Part shown: positions 61,461 to 64,000 of the stretch, one piece after another | How the letters are laid out: each line of letters begins with the position of its first letter | Position numbering within the stretch: position 1 is the stretch's first letter | Source: Tritrichomonas musculus | Taxonomy: Eukaryota; Parabasalia; Tritrichomonadida; Tritrichomonadidae | DNA: 64,000 nucleotides | Direction of reading: 5' to 3' | NCBI GenBank assembly: GCA_039105265.1 | Contig: JAPFFF010000044.1 | Span: 868,001-932,000, forward strand | Made by a program: the position numbers and the translations under genes | Notes under the pieces: generated by a model | The model's database searches: none | Told to the model about the DNA's origin: nothing | What the model saw: only the letters and a program-made list of their open reading frames with translations

Positions 61461-61874
61461 TTAATTGTTGGATGAGATTATTTGAATCAGTTTTCCCGTC
61501 ATATATAACGATAAATTGATATTTAATTGTTCACGAATTAGATTCTGAAGGAATTGAATTCGATTAGACCTTGGTTGGTTCATAATTGTTTCTTTATGGT
61601 CAGAAGCAAATTGAAGAACTTGGTCTCTCTGTTCATCATTAAGGAATTTGGATTTGTTTAATGGAAATGAGCGATTTGTTCTTCTTCGTATAGGATTTAA
61701 TTCATTTGATTGTTCAGTTGATTCAGCAGAGCCTTGCTCGGATTCAATTGGTTGTTCGATTTGTGATTCAGTTGATGATTCAATTTGTGTTTCGTTTGAT
61801 TGGGTTTGCTTTGTTTCAATTTCAGATTTTAAAGCAAGTAATTCAGAAATGATATGGTCGATGCGTTGTTGCAT
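61461..61874 (-). CDS. Hypothetical protein with Glu/Gln-rich N-terminus
   Basis: 137 residues. A short coiled-coil start (RIDHIISELLALKSEIETKQ), a Ser/Glu/Gln-rich disordered linker, a basic patch (PIRRRTNRSFPLNKSKF), and a helical C-terminal domain (DEQRDQVLQFASDHKETIMN, FLQNLIREQLNINLSLYMTG) that looks like a small DNA-binding helix bundle. No family recognised. Convergent with the fiber gene. Confidence 0.55.
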   Translation of the reverse strand: MQQRIDHIISELLALKSEIETKQTQSNETQIESSTESQIEQPIESEQGSAESTEQSNELNPIRRRTNRSFPLNKSKFLNDEQRDQVLQFASDHKETIMNQPRSNRIQFLQNLIREQLNINLSLYMTGKLIQIISSNN

Positions 61875-62155
61875 TTTTAAATAAGATAAAAAAACAAATT
61901 CTTAATTTAAAATTTTATAACTTGTTCTCAGATTCATTCTGGAGCCCTTATTTAAAATCAAGCTTCGCTTGACTGTGGCGTAAAGCGCCGAAATTAAATC
62001 CCAAATTAACTTTGAAATAAATTTTAAAATGAGTGTTTAGCGCTTTATGACAGGCCTTGTTCTACAACAGATTATGGAGGCTAATTAAAATTTAAACCCT
62101 GTGGATAATTTTTTCGTTAATTTTTAAAATGAGGTTTTGAGCTTGGTTCCTGGTA
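61875..62155. other. Intergenic region between the fiber-side genes and the second integrase
   Basis: About 280 bp with locally higher GC (ggcgtaaagcgccg, a short imperfect hairpin at about 61,977) and ttagcgctttatgacagg. This is a possible element junction, but no matching inverted repeat was found in the window. Confidence 0.4.
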
Positions 62156-63229
62156 TTGGGAGACCTAGAAAAATTATTCGACCACCAATACGAACATACA
62201 TATACTACTTACGTCAATAAATTTTATTTCCAGCCAACGACATATTCAACTTATGAAATTCCTCAGGAGCAAAATATTATTGGGTTCAAAACAGAGAGTA
62301 AAATAAGAGCTTTGAAGAATTTGTTTCCCGAGAAGCAGGTCAAAATAGCCGAGAACACATCATACTTTCCGCTGAAAAAGAACGCCAAATTATATCAGCT
62401 CCATAAAGTTTCATCAAGAAATTCCTATATTATTGATTTGATGTTTGTTGATAAATTATGTTATTTGGTCATGATAAATGTCAATACAAGATATTTGTAC
62501 GTTGCGTTGGTAAATCAGATATTGTTTGGAGAAGAGAAAGAAGAAAAGCATCAGAGATTCGCCAAATTCGATAAATCAGCAGATACATACTTGAAAACCC
62601 TCGATAGATTACTGCAATCAGGTGTTGTAATAAAGAGCTTGACGTTTGATGGAGAAGGTTCTTTTAACTCAAGAAAGGCACAAGAATACTATAGAGCTCA
62701 TAGAATAGAATGGCAAACTGCACCAAGAATGAGAATGGGAAACTATCCAGACTTCATGAAAAAGGAGCAAAAACAGGTAAAAACAGACCCGATGCACAGT
62801 TCTTTGGGACTGATAGATAGAGTCATCAGAACACTGAGAGATATGGCTTACAATATGGGAATTGGGATAATTACTCCATCGATAATGGAAGAATTGGTGA
62901 GGCAATATAATAACGCACCTCATAAAACACTCTCAAAATATGCCAGGAAAAGTGTGTCTCCAAAGATGGTTCATGAAGATAAAGAACTGGAATCGTTGAT
63001 TGTGATGAATATCTGTAAGGAGAATTATGACATAATGACGAGTAAAGGATTCTATTTGCCAAAAGGGATGTCGGTAAAATTATATAACGAAAAGGATGGA
63101 ATGATGAAGAGAAGGTCCAATGTACAGCCAGGAAAGTATAGAGTTATTGGGTTCAAGAATGGTTTGTATGAAATTGAAGGACAAAAAAATGACAGACAAA
63201 TGATGCCTAGGTGGAAAATTGACTATTGA
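62156..63229 (+). CDS. Maverick integrase (RVE-type), second in the outer region
   Basis: About 357 codons from the point where the frame opens. The true start is unclear. Core parts: SYIIDLMFVDKLCYLVMINV, NTRYLYVALV, KSLTFDGEGSFNSRKAQEYY, SLGLIDRVIRTLRDMAYNMG, VRQYNNAPHKTLSKY. The tail (LPKGMSVKLYNEKDGMMKRR, GKYRVIGFKNGLYEIEGQKN) is an SH3-like beta module. It otherwise looks whole. The codon and base style differ somewhat from the genes at left (more cag, gaga, ctg), hinting that it belongs to another lineage. It is convergent with the polymerase locus at 63,245. Confidence 0.82.
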   Translation: MGDLEKLFDHQYEHTYTTYVNKFYFQPTTYSTYEIPQEQNIIGFKTESKIRALKNLFPEKQVKIAENTSYFPLKKNAKLYQLHKVSSRNSYIIDLMFVDKLCYLVMINVNTRYLYVALVNQILFGEEKEEKHQRFAKFDKSADTYLKTLDRLLQSGVVIKSLTFDGEGSFNSRKAQEYYRAHRIEWQTAPRMRMGNYPDFMKKEQKQVKTDPMHSSLGLIDRVIRTLRDMAYNMGIGIITPSIMEELVRQYNNAPHKTLSKYARKSVSPKMVHEDKELESLIVMNICKENYDIMTSKGFYLPKGMSVKLYNEKDGMMKRRSNVQPGKYRVIGFKNGLYEIEGQKNDRQMMPRWKIDY

Positions 63230-63244
63230 GTCATTTATGGCTCT

Positions 63245-64000
63245 TTAGGACTGAAAAGGACTATTAAAATATTGTGTAATATCTCCTTCAGTATAGTCTG
63301 TTTTGATACATCTCTCGAATTTTTTTCTTGTCGATACAGTCATATTTTTATTCATTTCGAAGCAAGGTTGTCCTTTTGTTAAGTCGAATGTGATGGAATT
63401 TCCGTTATATAGCGTTTCATAAAGCTTCATAACATCTCCTTGAAACTCTTCATTGAATTTATATTTGATGGAATTCTGAGTTAGTCCCTTGCCTCGTATC
63501 ATATAGTCAATATCTCCAGTAGAATCTTGCAGTTTATCTACATACATTTTCTTCATCAAGAAGAATGATTCAATAGATTCAGGCATCTCATTGTGGCCGT
63601 TTATTTCTGGGAAATCTGAATGGAATTGTCCTAAATTTTTCCCGATAAGTTCGCGGTTATATTTCTCGCGGAAGGCCTTTTCAAGTTTCGGTAAATCGGC
63701 AGATTCTATATGCATACTATCATTATCTTGGTAATAAATATGACAGCCTATATCGAAAGCAAGACACATAACTTCGTTCATTATTCTCTTGGACATTGAC
63801 AAAACTTGGATGCCTAATAGGGAGAAATTGAAGTGATTATCTATTTGTTTGAGGGTCTTTATTGCATGGATGTCAGAGTTGTTTAACTGAATATCTTCGA
63901 CAATTTTGTTATAGTTTTTTGCCCAATATTTGTCGAGTTCATCTCCTTCGTGAAGATATTTGTAGTCTTTATCTACTGGCCTCTCTATTGTTTTGCCGTA
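63245..64000 (-). CDS. polB: DNA polymerase B, C-terminal part, gene continues past the window
   Basis: The minus-strand frame is open from the stop at 63,245 to the window end. At the window edge it reads YGKTIERPVDKDYKY (just after motif B). Then come DNHFNFSLLGIQVLSMSKRI, motif C as HIYYQDNDSMHIES, and the thumb region IDYMIRGKGLTQNSIKYKFN with GNSITFDLTKGQPCFEM. The inner element's polymerase has the same order (YGKS, NNHFNLPQFGATVLSYSKHL, IYYTDCDSLHL, MKGIPKQ, ITFNLLDGANCF). Protein-primed polymerase of a Maverick. The catalytic palm and exonuclease lie right of the window. Confidence 0.85.
   Translation of the reverse strand, partial: YGKTIERPVDKDYKYLHEGDELDKYWAKNYNKIVEDIQLNNSDIHAIKTLKQIDNHFNFSLLGIQVLSMSKRIMNEVMCLAFDIGCHIYYQDNDSMHIESADLPKLEKAFREKYNRELIGKNLGQFHSDFPEINGHNEMPESIESFFLMKKMYVDKLQDSTGDIDYMIRGKGLTQNSIKYKFNEEFQGDVMKLYETLYNGNSITFDLTKGQPCFEMNKNMTVSTRKKFERCIKTDYTEGDITQYFNSPFQS

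Larger units (their letters stand above)
59620..64000. mobile_element. Outer Maverick/Polinton region, right part (continues past the window)
   Basis: Starts with the second copy of the TGGGT target duplication and the remaining part of the split fiber-like gene, followed by a small gene, a second integrase and the polymerase B locus. No terminal inverted repeat is seen before the window ends, so the right boundary lies beyond 64 kb. If continuous with 22.8-35.8 kb, the outer element without its insertion would exceed 17 kb. Confidence 0.75.

Overview
The window looks like nuclear DNA of a trichomonad, most likely Trichomonas vaginalis or a close relative. The evidence is the very AT-rich intergenic DNA, intronless genes, a TCA-like initiator triplet a few bases before many start codons, stop codons that often read TAAA (the trichomonad poly(A) signal overlaps the stop), and dense Maverick/Polinton elements. 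The species call rests on these traits, not on a database match.

Left third (1-22.8 kb). The window opens in the last 93 codons of a gene resembling a Polinton-type DNA polymerase B tail. About 1 kb of AT-rich DNA with short repeats follows. Then comes an 18-kb tandem array of a 72-bp unit (about 1.36-19.5 kb) with nested higher-order repeats of 2.2 kb and 6.7 kb. To its right lie a whole pogo/Tigger-type DDE transposase gene (19.73-21.28 kb) and a 183-bp tandem repeat (21.4-22.4 kb).

Right two thirds (22.8-64 kb). This is Maverick/Polinton territory and is treated as virus-like fossils. An outer element region (22.8-35.8 kb, continuing at 59.6-64 kb and out of the window) carries a KilA-N gene, packaging ATPase, membrane-active-looking small protein, major capsid protein, two integrase genes, a large 827-aa protein, a fiber-like gene and the start of a polymerase B locus. 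A second Maverick of 23.8 kb (35,797-59,619) sits inside the fiber-like gene of the outer one. It has 345-426-bp terminal inverted repeats, AG ends and a 5-bp target duplication (TGGGT). It carries an integrase with a chromo-like tail, ATPase, pVI-like protein, capsid protein, HNH endonuclease, polymerase B (looks broken, about one break), two jelly-roll candidates and two giant fiber/spike-like genes.

The two elements share homologous ATPase, integrase, capsid and at least two small unknown families, so they are distant relatives with different gene orders. The inner insertion must be younger than the outer element, and its near-identical terminal repeats and perfect target duplication suggest it is recent. 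Both carry fiber-like proteins with tail-fiber type 'YALK-[ST]-DIPEP' repeats. No adenain-like protease was recognised in either.
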